Assembly (NCBI GenBank): GCA_022827325.1
Contig: JAJDTE010000177.1
Span: forward strand, 1-48,304
Direction of reading: 5' to 3'
Origin: VYFG01 sp022827325
GTDB lineage: Bacteria > Pseudomonadota > Gammaproteobacteria > Arenicellales > Poriferihabitantaceae
Length of the DNA stretch: 48,304 bases
The notes below the pieces were generated by a model, which was not told the DNA's origin, searched no databases, and saw only the letters and a list, made by a program, of their open reading frames with translations. Positions 19,021 through 26,238 of the stretch are shown here, piece by piece. Both the position numbers and the translations under genes were made by a program. The stretch's first letter is position 1. The number at the start of each line of letters is the position of its first letter.

Positions 19021-19235
19021 TTATGCACAGCTGTCACATGATCGTCACATACCTTTGAAGTTAGCGGTATTTTGTCTGAAAAATTTTTAATCTAAGGTCG
19101 TAATCTATTGATAATAATAAATAAATTGGAAATTATGCAAAAATTAATCAACTTTCACTCCACCGCATCAATACAGGGCTCAGGGCCAGACAACGGCGTG
19201 TTATACACAAAGTTATCCACAGATTCTGTGTATAA
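19021..19235. promoter_or_regulatory. DnaA-box cluster with A/T-rich stretch before priA
   Basis: Four exact matches to TTATNCACA: 19021-19029 (+), 19201-19209 (+), 19213-19221 (+, the strongest type, TTATCCACA) and 19227-19235 (reverse). The outer two of the right trio form an inverted repeat around the strong box. Between the groups lies an A/T-rich stretch (about 19063-19150) suitable for unwinding, and GTCACAT occurs twice with an 11-base period at 19033-19050. Such density is far above chance. It could be an origin of replication, or DnaA-controlled regulation of priA. The right trio ends 14 bases before the priA start. Confidence 0.7.
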
Positions 19236-19249
19236 AGGCGGGTATCCGC

Positions 19250-21445
19250 ATGCCCGCCGCTGAAACCGTACACCAGATCGCGGTACCGGTTCCCCTGCGG
19301 AAATCCTTTGACTACCTCGGGCCGGGAAACCTGCTTCCCGGGGTCCGGGTCGTGGTGCCCTTCGGGCCGCGGCGGCTGACCGGTGTAGTGCTTTCGACCG
19401 GTCCCGCGCATACCGGCCACAGGCTCAGGTCCATCATCCGCGTGCTCGACTCGGAGCCCGTATTGGACGGCTGGATTCTCCGGCTGCTGCTGTGGGCGGC
19501 GGAATACCATCATCACCCTGTGGGGGAGGTGCTCACGGCCGGGCTGCCCGTGAAGCTGAGGAGCGGCGAGGCGGCGGCGGAACCCAGGGGAATCAGGATA
19601 TACCGCGCCTCCCCGGATCCTGCTGCGGAAGCGCCGGACACCCTGTCCGGGGCACCCGCGCAGCAGCGTCTCCACCGGGCCCTGTCACGGGAGGGATGGC
19701 ATACCTGGCCGGAACTGACCGAGGCCTCGGGCTGCGGCAGGCATGTCCTGCGCGCCCTGCTCAAGCGGGGGCTTGCCGAGACCAGGGTGCGGCTGCCGCA
19801 GATCACGCCCCTGCCGGACGTCGAAGCCATCCGGCTCAACCCGGAACAGGAACAGGCCGCGAACCACATCATGGAATCCCTGGGGACATTCCGGACCTGT
19901 CTCCTGCAGGGGATCACGGGCAGCGGCAAGACCGAGGTGTACCTCGTGGCCGCCCGGGAGGCCATCGCCCGCGGCAGCCAGGTGCTGTTTCTGGTTCCCG
20001 AGATATCACTGACCCCCCAACTGATCGCCCGGGTGCGCGGATACCTTGGAGACAATGTGCGCTGCCTGCATTCCGGCATGTCCGCACAGGAACGCTATGA
20101 AACCTGGTGGCTTGCCCGGGCGGGGCGCATCTCCGCAGTGCTGGGCACCCGCTCCGCCATCTTCACCCCGCTCAAGAATCCCGGACTGATCGTCGTCGAC
20201 GAGGAACATGACCAGTCCTACAAGCAGCAGGACGGGTTTCGCTATCATGCGCGCAACCTGGCGATCAAGCTTGCCAGCCTGAAGGACATTCCCGTGGTGC
20301 TCGGATCGGCCACGCCCTCGCTGGAATCCCTCCACAACGCACGGGAAGGGCGTCACCGGTTCCTCCAGTTGAGCGAACGCTTCGGCGCCGCCACGGTACC
20401 GGAAATCCGGGTCATCGACAGCGGGATTCACCCCCCGAGGAACGGCCTGACCGACCCCCTGCTGCAGGCGATCGGCAGGCGCCTTGACCGGGGGGAACAG
20501 ACCATCATCTACGTCAACCGTCGGGGGTATGCCCCGGTGGTCCACTGTTACCAGTGCGGATGGCAGGCGGCCTGCTACCACTGTTCCGCACGCCTGGTGT
20601 ACCACCGCGACAGCGACCGGTTCCGCTGTCATCTCTGCGGCCACACGGAACCTGCGGGGGCTCATTGTCCGCAATGCGGGTCCACCCTGTTTCTCGGCGG
20701 CGCCGGGACGCAAAGACTCGAGCAGGCCCTCTACGGCCGCTTCCCCGGCGCCCGCCTTTGCCGGCTGGACAGGGACGAGGCCGGCACCGCCGAAAAACTC
20801 CACAGCCGGCTGGAACGTATCCGCGAGGGCACGGTGGACATCGTGATCGGCACCCAGCTGATCACCAAGGGGCACGACTTCCCCCGCGTGACCCTGGTGG
20901 GCGTGGTGAACGCGGACCAGGGCCTGTTCAGCGTGGATTTTCGCGGTTCCGAGTTTCTGCTCCAGGAGCTGCTGCAGGTCGCCGGGCGGTCAGGGCGGGC
21001 AAGAGCGGCCGGCGAGGTGTTCATCCAGACCGCCCATCCGAAGCATCCCTGCATCATGAAGCTGCTGGACCATGACTACATGGGATTTGCGGACACCGAA
21101 CTCGATGAGCGCCGCCTGGCCGTCTATCCCCCGTTCGCCCACCTGGCCCTGTTCCGGGCCGAGTCCCGCGAAGCCGGGGATGCGCTCGGTGTCCTTGAGC
21201 GGGTACGGCGCAGCGGTGAACAGATCCTGCGCCAGGAGAAGATCGAGGGCGTGGAAATCCTGCCCCCTGTCCCGTCACCGGTCGAAAGACGCGCGGGGCG
21301 CTATCGCCTGCAGCTGATGGTGCGCTCCCGGCACCGCGGTCCGCTGCATCGGCTGCTCGGCATGCTCAGCGTGCGCATGGAATCCGACCGGTCCGGCAAG
21401 TCGGCCCGCTGGTCGCTGGACGTGGATCCCATGGAGATGGTGTAG
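19250..21445 (+). CDS. priA: Primosomal protein N' (replication restart helicase)
   Basis: 3'-to-5' helicase that recognises stalled forks and reloads DnaB. Layout in 731 residues: 3'-end binding N-terminal domain (VPVPLRKSFDY), winged helix, motor with GITGSGKT (221-228), DEEHD, SATPSLES, then the eight-cysteine double zinc region (CYQCGW..CYHCSA..CHLCG..CPQCG) and the C-terminal motor half (GTQLITKGHDFP) and domain. AAGGCGG at 19234-19240 is a usable ribosome site for the ATG. The DnaA-box cluster directly upstream suggests its expression is tied to replication. Confidence 0.96.
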   Translation: MPAAETVHQIAVPVPLRKSFDYLGPGNLLPGVRVVVPFGPRRLTGVVLSTGPAHTGHRLRSIIRVLDSEPVLDGWILRLLLWAAEYHHHPVGEVLTAGLPVKLRSGEAAAEPRGIRIYRASPDPAAEAPDTLSGAPAQQRLHRALSREGWHTWPELTEASGCGRHVLRALLKRGLAETRVRLPQITPLPDVEAIRLNPEQEQAANHIMESLGTFRTCLLQGITGSGKTEVYLVAAREAIARGSQVLFLVPEISLTPQLIARVRGYLGDNVRCLHSGMSAQERYETWWLARAGRISAVLGTRSAIFTPLKNPGLIVVDEEHDQSYKQQDGFRYHARNLAIKLASLKDIPVVLGSATPSLESLHNAREGRHRFLQLSERFGAATVPEIRVIDSGIHPPRNGLTDPLLQAIGRRLDRGEQTIIYVNRRGYAPVVHCYQCGWQAACYHCSARLVYHRDSDRFRCHLCGHTEPAGAHCPQCGSTLFLGGAGTQRLEQALYGRFPGARLCRLDRDEAGTAEKLHSRLERIREGTVDIVIGTQLITKGHDFPRVTLVGVVNADQGLFSVDFRGSEFLLQELLQVAGRSGRARAAGEVFIQTAHPKHPCIMKLLDHDYMGFADTELDERRLAVYPPFAHLALFRAESREAGDALGVLERVRRSGEQILRQEKIEGVEILPPVPSPVERRAGRYRLQLMVRSRHRGPLHRLLGMLSVRMESDRSGKSARWSLDVDPMEMV

Positions 21446-21476
21446 ACCGGCCCCTCGCCCGTTATACTCCTCCACC

Positions 21477-22574
21477 ATGGCGCGCACCCTCCGAATCACC
21501 GCCCCCGACGACTGGCACCTGCATCTGCGTGAAGGCAGCCTGCTGGCCTCGGCGGTCGGTCATTCCGCCGCACGCTTCCGGCGCGCCCTGGTCATGCCCA
21601 ACCTGGTGCCGCCGGTCACAACCGCCGGGCGCGCCGCCGAATACCGGAACGAGATCCTCGCCTGCCTGCCGCCCGGCAGCGGCTTCGATCCCGTGATGAC
21701 CCTCTATCTCACGGACAACACGACCACCGCGATGGTTGCCGAGGCCGCCGACGCCCCCCATGTGGCGGGATTCAAGCTCTACCCCGCCGGCGCCACGACC
21801 AACTCGGATAACGGCGTGACCTCCATCCACCGGGTGATGCCGGCCCTGGAGGCCATGGCCGACAAGGGCCTGGTGCTTCAGGTGCACGGCGAGGTGACCG
21901 ACGATCACGTGGATGTCTTCGACCGCGAGGCGGTGTTCATCGACCAGGTGCTGGAACCATTGTGCCGCGAACTCCCGGAGCTCAGGGTGATACTCGAACA
22001 TGTCACCACGAGCGACGGGATCGGGTTCGTGCAGTCAGGCGGCGACAACATCGCCGCCACTCTCACCGCCCATCACCTCCTGTACTGCCGCAACGATCTG
22101 TTCCGGAGCGGAATACGGCCGCACTACTACTGCCTGCCCGTACTGAAGCGCCGGCGCCACCAGGAGGCGCTGCTGGGAGCGGCGACCAGCGGCAACCCGT
22201 CGTTCTTTCTCGGTACCGACAGCGCGCCGCACCTGCGGGGGCAAAAGGAAAGCGCCTGCGGCTGCGCCGGCATCTTCACCGCCCATGCCGCCCTTGAACT
22301 GTATGCGGAAATCTTCGACGGCATGAACGCGCTGGACCGCCTGGAGGGTTTCGCCTCCCACTTCGGGGCGGACTTCTACCGCGTGCCGAGAAACACCGAC
22401 GAGGTGATTCTCGAAGAATTCGCCTGGGAGGTTCCGGCGTCCTACCCGGTGCCCGGACTACCCGGTGGCGATCCGGCCCTGTCGGAGTTCGTGCCGCTCA
22501 GGGCCGGTGAAACCGTTGGCTGGCGAATCAGGAGAACGGACGTCGGCGACCCCGGGGAAGCGGCAGTCGACTGA
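21477..22574 (+). CDS. pyrC: Dihydroorotase, class II
   Basis: Cyclises carbamoyl-aspartate to dihydroorotate in pyrimidine synthesis. Seen: metal ligands HLHLR (H14, H16), substrate segment MPNLVPP, the likely carbamylated lysine in GFKLYPAG (K100), later histidines in QVHGE and LEHVT, and GTDSAPH with the catalytic aspartate. At 365 residues it is slightly longer than E. coli PyrC (348) by a C-terminal tail after REP-like conserved region. It is 31 bases downstream of priA and convergent with ppiD, with stop codons 2 bases apart. Confidence 0.95.
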   Translation: MARTLRITAPDDWHLHLREGSLLASAVGHSAARFRRALVMPNLVPPVTTAGRAAEYRNEILACLPPGSGFDPVMTLYLTDNTTTAMVAEAADAPHVAGFKLYPAGATTNSDNGVTSIHRVMPALEAMADKGLVLQVHGEVTDDHVDVFDREAVFIDQVLEPLCRELPELRVILEHVTTSDGIGFVQSGGDNIAATLTAHHLLYCRNDLFRSGIRPHYYCLPVLKRRRHQEALLGAATSGNPSFFLGTDSAPHLRGQKESACGCAGIFTAHAALELYAEIFDGMNALDRLEGFASHFGADFYRVPRNTDEVILEEFAWEVPASYPVPGLPGGDPALSEFVPLRAGETVGWRIRRTDVGDPGEAAVD

Positions 22575-22576
22575 TC

Positions 22577-24493
22577 TCAGAGCTGTTCGAGCTGCTCCTC
22601 GTTGATCTTGATATCGGCAGCCGATCTCAGTGTCTGGATAAAGCTGTGATAGACCTCTTCCCCGTCACGGTAGACGAGCTGCTGCTCCAGGCCTGACCTG
22701 ACGTCCGCGTCCACGGCTTCTGCCTTCCCCGGCGTGACCGCCGTCAGCGCATAGACAGCGGCATCGCCGTTCGCAAGGACCGTATGCCCGTACACGGGCC
22801 ACCCGTCCCGGGGCAGGGCGGCGGTGAAGACACTGTCCCCCAGCTGCGCCAGCCCGGGGAATATCCGGTCCCGTGTCGCGGGCAGCGTCTCCGCCTGCCA
22901 CTCGTTCTTGGCCAGCATGATGTCCCAGGATGCGAGGTGAGTCAGGTCCGCCACAGACTCCTTCGCGACCTGCGCCGCCTTCGCGCGGGACTTCTCCAGC
23001 TTGATTGCCGCGATGATTTCGTCGGCCACTTCCTCGAATTCCCGCGGAGACGACTCCTCGTGATCCAGCTTCCTGAGGGCCACCAACCGGTCGAAACCGA
23101 GTTCAACGGCCGGGCTGTTCAGGTTCTCGTCCAGGACATCCGGGCTGAACGCGGCCGCCCGCACGGCTGCCTCCCCGGCGATTCCGGCGCCCTCATGCCT
23201 GGTAAACCACTCACTGGTCATGATCTCCAGGCCGGTGGCATCCGCGGCCGGTCCCAGGGCTTCCGGCTGCTCGAAGATAGCGTTGTCGAAAGGCTCCACC
23301 AGGTCGTTGAACATCCTTTCCGCCGCCGCCCGGCGCGCTTCCGCGATGACTTCCTCCCGCACCTGGTCAAGAGTCTGCTGCTGTTCGGCCTGGAGCTCGG
23401 TCAGCTTGATGACGTGATAGCCGAACTGGGTTTCCACCGGCCCCCTCAACTCTCCCTCGACCATGCCGAACACCGCGTCCTCGAAAGGCTGCACCATCTG
23501 GCCCCGGGTAACCACGCCGAGATCGCCGCCGCTTCCGGCGGACCCGGTGTCATCGGAGAACTCGGCGGCAAGTTCGGCAAAATCCGCACCGCCCCGCGCC
23601 CTGGAAAGCACCGTCTCCGCCTCGGCCAGCGCGGCCGCCCTGGCCTCGTCGGTGTCCCCGTCCACGCTGATCAGGATATGGCTGGCCTTCCGGACCTCCG
23701 CGGTCTTCAGCCGGTCCCTGATCAGTTCGTAGGTCTGCTCGATCTCCTCTTCAGAGGGGGCGGAATCCGCCGCGAGGGCGTCCACGCTCAGGTCGATGTA
23801 CTCCACCCGCATCCTTGCCGGGTTGTAGTATTTCTCGAAATTCGCGTCGTATTCCGCCCGCGCCTCGTCGTCGGAGACATCGAACTCATCCACATAGAGA
23901 TCGCCCCGAATGACCGCATACGAGGCCTCACGGGACTGGTGCTGCAATGCGATCAGCCGGGAGACCTCCGGCTCGACCACGAAGGCCGAACCCGCGATGG
24001 CGTCGGCGAGTTGCTGGACCATTCCGCCCTGGCGCTCAACGGCCTCGTATCCCTGGGGACTCATCCCGTTGCTGGCGAGCAGCCGCTCGTACAGCGCCGG
24101 ATCGAACCTGCCGTCAATCAGGAACGCCTCGTTTTCGCGGATTCTCCTGGCCACCTCCTCGTCCGTCAGCCGGTAGTTGCGCTCAAGGGTGTACTGGCCC
24201 AGCAGTTGCGATTCGATGAGACTGTCCAGCACCCGTTGCTGCAGTCCCAGGGTTTGCATCATTTCAGGTGAAATGCTGCTGCCGAACTGGCTGATCAGGG
24301 CCTGGCGCTGGCGGGAGAGCTGGTTCTGGTAGGTGTATGCGTCGATCTCCTCCCCGTTGACGGAAGCCACCGGCGCCTGGCTGCCGCCCTCGAAATACGA
24401 GCCGATTCCCCACAAGGCGAATGTCAGCACGATGATGCCGATGACGATGCCCGATATCCAGCCCTTGGACCCTTCTCTGATTGCAGTGAGCAT
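22577..24493 (-). CDS. ppiD: Membrane-anchored periplasmic chaperone/PPIase PpiD
   Basis: Folding helper near the SecYEG exit. The 638-residue product has a single N-terminal membrane anchor (about 14-31, ISGIVIGIIVLTFALWGIG), a SurA_N-like chaperone domain, a parvulin rotamase domain (KASHILISV ... DLGVVTRGQMVQPFEDAVF ... TQFGYHVIKL) and a C-terminal helical domain. Position after lon-hupB and tRNA-Val/Asp is the conserved gammaproteobacterial order. A toxin-antitoxin locus separates it from the tRNAs here. Confidence 0.94.
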   Translation of the reverse strand: MLTAIREGSKGWISGIVIGIIVLTFALWGIGSYFEGGSQAPVASVNGEEIDAYTYQNQLSRQRQALISQFGSSISPEMMQTLGLQQRVLDSLIESQLLGQYTLERNYRLTDEEVARRIRENEAFLIDGRFDPALYERLLASNGMSPQGYEAVERQGGMVQQLADAIAGSAFVVEPEVSRLIALQHQSREASYAVIRGDLYVDEFDVSDDEARAEYDANFEKYYNPARMRVEYIDLSVDALAADSAPSEEEIEQTYELIRDRLKTAEVRKASHILISVDGDTDEARAAALAEAETVLSRARGGADFAELAAEFSDDTGSAGSGGDLGVVTRGQMVQPFEDAVFGMVEGELRGPVETQFGYHVIKLTELQAEQQQTLDQVREEVIAEARRAAAERMFNDLVEPFDNAIFEQPEALGPAADATGLEIMTSEWFTRHEGAGIAGEAAVRAAAFSPDVLDENLNSPAVELGFDRLVALRKLDHEESSPREFEEVADEIIAAIKLEKSRAKAAQVAKESVADLTHLASWDIMLAKNEWQAETLPATRDRIFPGLAQLGDSVFTAALPRDGWPVYGHTVLANGDAAVYALTAVTPGKAEAVDADVRSGLEQQLVYRDGEEVYHSFIQTLRSAADIKINEEQLEQL

Positions 24494-24702
24494 GGCTTGT
24501 TGCGATTGGCTGATTGCTTCTTGAAGGGGCAGATTCTATCGCATGCATGCGGTATTACGCAGCGGAATCCCTATTCCCGATGCGGACCGGAACGATTCGG
24601 CTGTCCGGGTCCCGCGAAGCAGGCAGACGATCCATGGAAATATCCCGAACCCGGGATCATCCCCGTTACTTTCCGCATTACAGGCAGATATCCCCTCGGG
24701 GC
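24494..24702. other. Gap upstream of ppiD, no gene recognised
   Basis: The 209 bases between the ppiD start and the toxin remnant. GATTGGC-rich short repeats near 24500 give no clear promoter. Nothing else can be named. Confidence 0.4.
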
Positions 24703-24979
24703 GTATTGAACCTGGTCGTGGTCGTCAATATCGATCAGACCAATCTCTTCGCCCGGAGTTCCGGTTCAAGCACACTCCAATGGTTCATATTGATGGAGTC
24801 TGAAGACAGCGCCTCCAGGCGGCCTTCCAGGCTGTGCAGCCTCAGTGCAGGATGGTGGGGGGGGCGAGTTCCAGCAACTCAAGCATTTTCCTGTACTGGT
24901 TGCGCATCTCTGGTTGCTTCCGAAGAAATTTCCTGGCGCGTCGGATATAGACATCCGGGTATACCAGTGTACATGGCAT
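24703..24979 (-). pseudogene. RelE/YafQ-like toxin, two frameshifts
   Basis: Intact reading runs 45 codons (24842-24979): MPCTLVYPDVYIRRARKFLRKQ..., like the start of RelE/YafQ-type mRNA interferases, and stops at TGA. In another frame the expected continuation follows at once: LRLHSLEGRLEALSSDSIN. The break is at a run of eight C (24857-24864 on the minus strand); one more C restores the frame as AP PHHPALRLH. A second shift before GEEIGLIDIDDHDQV restores the usual end of such toxins. The start overlaps the antitoxin stop by one base (TGATG), the normal coupling. At least two frameshifts argue for a dead gene, unless the sequence has errors. Confidence 0.75.
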
Positions 24980-25230
24980 CAATCCAGTACGCGCTTCATA
25001 TGATCCGCTACGCTTTCGGTGTTGCAGTTGCCGCTCTTTAGATCGCTGCGGGCTTCCCGGAGGGCGATGTCCAGTTCGTATTCGCGCAGTTTGCTGCAGG
25101 CATTGAAGTCGAGGACAACATACCTGCGCTCTCCGCGTACGGTAATCACGGCTTCCCCGTCCTGGCGAAGCGCGGACTCGACAACGGATATTCCCTTGGC
25201 CCTGAGATCGTTCGCGGTGATGCTGGTCAT
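24979..25230 (-). CDS. Phd/YefM-family antitoxin
   Basis: An 83-residue type II antitoxin: the N-terminal Phd/YefM fold (MTSITANDLRAKGISVVES, EAVITVRGERRYVVLD) would bind the operator as a dimer, and the C-terminal tail (ALREARSDLKSGNCNTES) would cover the toxin. It is the first gene of the pair, followed by the broken toxin, and seems intact. It may still repress its own promoter or neutralise related toxins elsewhere in the cell. Inserted between the ppiD and tRNA-Asp genes, which are usually adjacent. Confidence 0.85.
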   Translation of the reverse strand: MTSITANDLRAKGISVVESALRQDGEAVITVRGERRYVVLDFNACSKLREYELDIALREARSDLKSGNCNTESVADHMKRVLD

Positions 25231-25341
25231 GGGATGATCCCCGGTGAAATTGTCAGTGGCCGGCCCCGAATCCCCTCACTGAACCGGCCCGCTGCCGGCT
25301 TCTTCGAATTACCGGAAATGGCCTCCGATACCGGGGGCTGA

Positions 25342-25381
25342 CAAAACGAAAACGCGGGACCAGTTCAGACTGATCCCGCGC
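25342..25381 (-). terminator. Rho-independent terminator after tRNA-Asp
   Basis: Minus strand: a 10-11 bp stem (CGCGGGATCAG ... CTGGTCCCGCG, one G-U pair) with a 6-base loop TCTGAA, followed by TTTTCGTTTTG. It lies 10 bases past tRNA-Asp and ends the tRNA transcript. Confidence 0.85.
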
Positions 25382-25390
25382 TACGGAAAT

Positions 25391-25467
25391 TGGCGGAGCG
25401 GACGGGGCTCGAACCCGCGACCCCCGGCGTGACAGGCCGGTATTCTAACCAACTGAACTACCGCTCC
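25391..25467 (-). tRNA. tRNA-Asp (GTC)
   Basis: Full cloverleaf on the minus strand, 77 nt with encoded CCA. Acceptor GGAGCGG pairs CCGCTCC, anticodon loop CTGTCAC (GTC), T-loop TTCGAGC. It follows tRNA-Val by 6 bases. Confidence 0.97.
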
Positions 25468-25473
25468 AGTGGT

Positions 25474-25549
25474 TGGTGGGCGCTGCAGGGATCGAACCTG
25501 CGACCCTCGCCTTGTAAGGGCGATGCTCTCCCAGCTGAGCTAAGCGCCC
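25474..25549 (-). tRNA. tRNA-Val (TAC)
   Basis: Full cloverleaf on the minus strand, 76 nt with CCA. Acceptor GGGCGCT pairs AGCGCCC; anticodon stem TCGCC/GGCGA with loop CTTACAA (TAC). It sits 13 bases after hupB, the order found in Pseudomonas. Confidence 0.97.
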
Positions 25550-25562
25550 CCGGAAAGGCGCG

Positions 25563-25835
25563 CTAGTTTACGGCATCCTTCAGGCCTTTTCCAGCCTTGA
25601 ATTTCGGTACCCGGGTGGCGGCAATGCTGATGGTTTCACCGGTTCGGGGATTGCGTCCGGAGCGTGCGGCACGATCGCTCACGGAGAATGTGCCAAACCC
25701 TACCAGCGACACGGTGTCTCCACCTGCAAGGGCTTTGCTGATGGCTTCAAATGTGGCGTCCACGGCAGAGGCTGCGTCGGTTTTCGTCAGGCTGGCGCTG
25801 TCTGCGACAGCATCAATCAATTCGGCTTTGTTCAT
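25563..25835 (-). CDS. hupB: DNA-binding protein HU
   Basis: A 90-residue histone-like protein that bends DNA and shapes the nucleoid. Starts MNKAELIDAVADSA and has GFGTFSV, then the DNA arm RAARSGRNPRTGETI and the C-terminal PKFKAGKGLKDAVN, full family length. The start at 25835 was chosen over upstream codons for this match; an AGG-rich site (GAGGAAAT) lies before it. It stands between lon and tRNA-Val, the usual order. Confidence 0.97.
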   Translation of the reverse strand: MNKAELIDAVADSASLTKTDAASAVDATFEAISKALAGGDTVSLVGFGTFSVSDRAARSGRNPRTGETISIAATRVPKFKAGKGLKDAVN

Positions 25836-26238
25836 GAGTTTGAATTTCCTCGATTTACGGTTGTTGATGAATCGACGTGATGTTTGATGATTACGATTTG
25901 GAATAAAAAGATGCCCAGTGTGCGTTGGTCCGCCGTCAGGGTCGGCGGTTCGTTTTTCTATTCGAATCTGGGGCCCGAACAGCCCCGCCTGCACGGTTAT
26001 CCGCCGTGGGAATCAGAAAGATTTGCCGGACATTCAGTGATCATAATCAATCATCCAGAGGCAATGCAACAGGACTTTGTCCTGTCTGCGTCCCAGGCGC
26101 CATGGCGCCTCCGGAACCGCCCCGGACATGCGGATTGCCCGGGGTGGCTCCAATCAGCATGCATATCCAAGGCTATCTTTCTGATCACAATGGCACAATT
26201 TACCGCGAACACGCGGGGTTCACGGAATCCGGAGGGCC
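25836..26238. promoter_or_regulatory. lon-hupB gap with candidate hupB promoter
   Basis: 403 bases without a recognised gene. Minus strand: TTGCAT (26064-26069), 18-base spacer, TATGAT (26040-26045), a candidate hupB promoter with a leader of about 200 bases. A perfect 16-base palindrome AGGCGCCATGGCGCCT lies at 26095-26110, just upstream of the -35. Confidence 0.5.

Noticed and set aside
19201..19235. The priA-proximal inverted repeat as a terminator for the NUDIX gene
   Set aside because: A/T-rich stem without a T-run and containing perfect DnaA boxes; a regulatory reading fits better.
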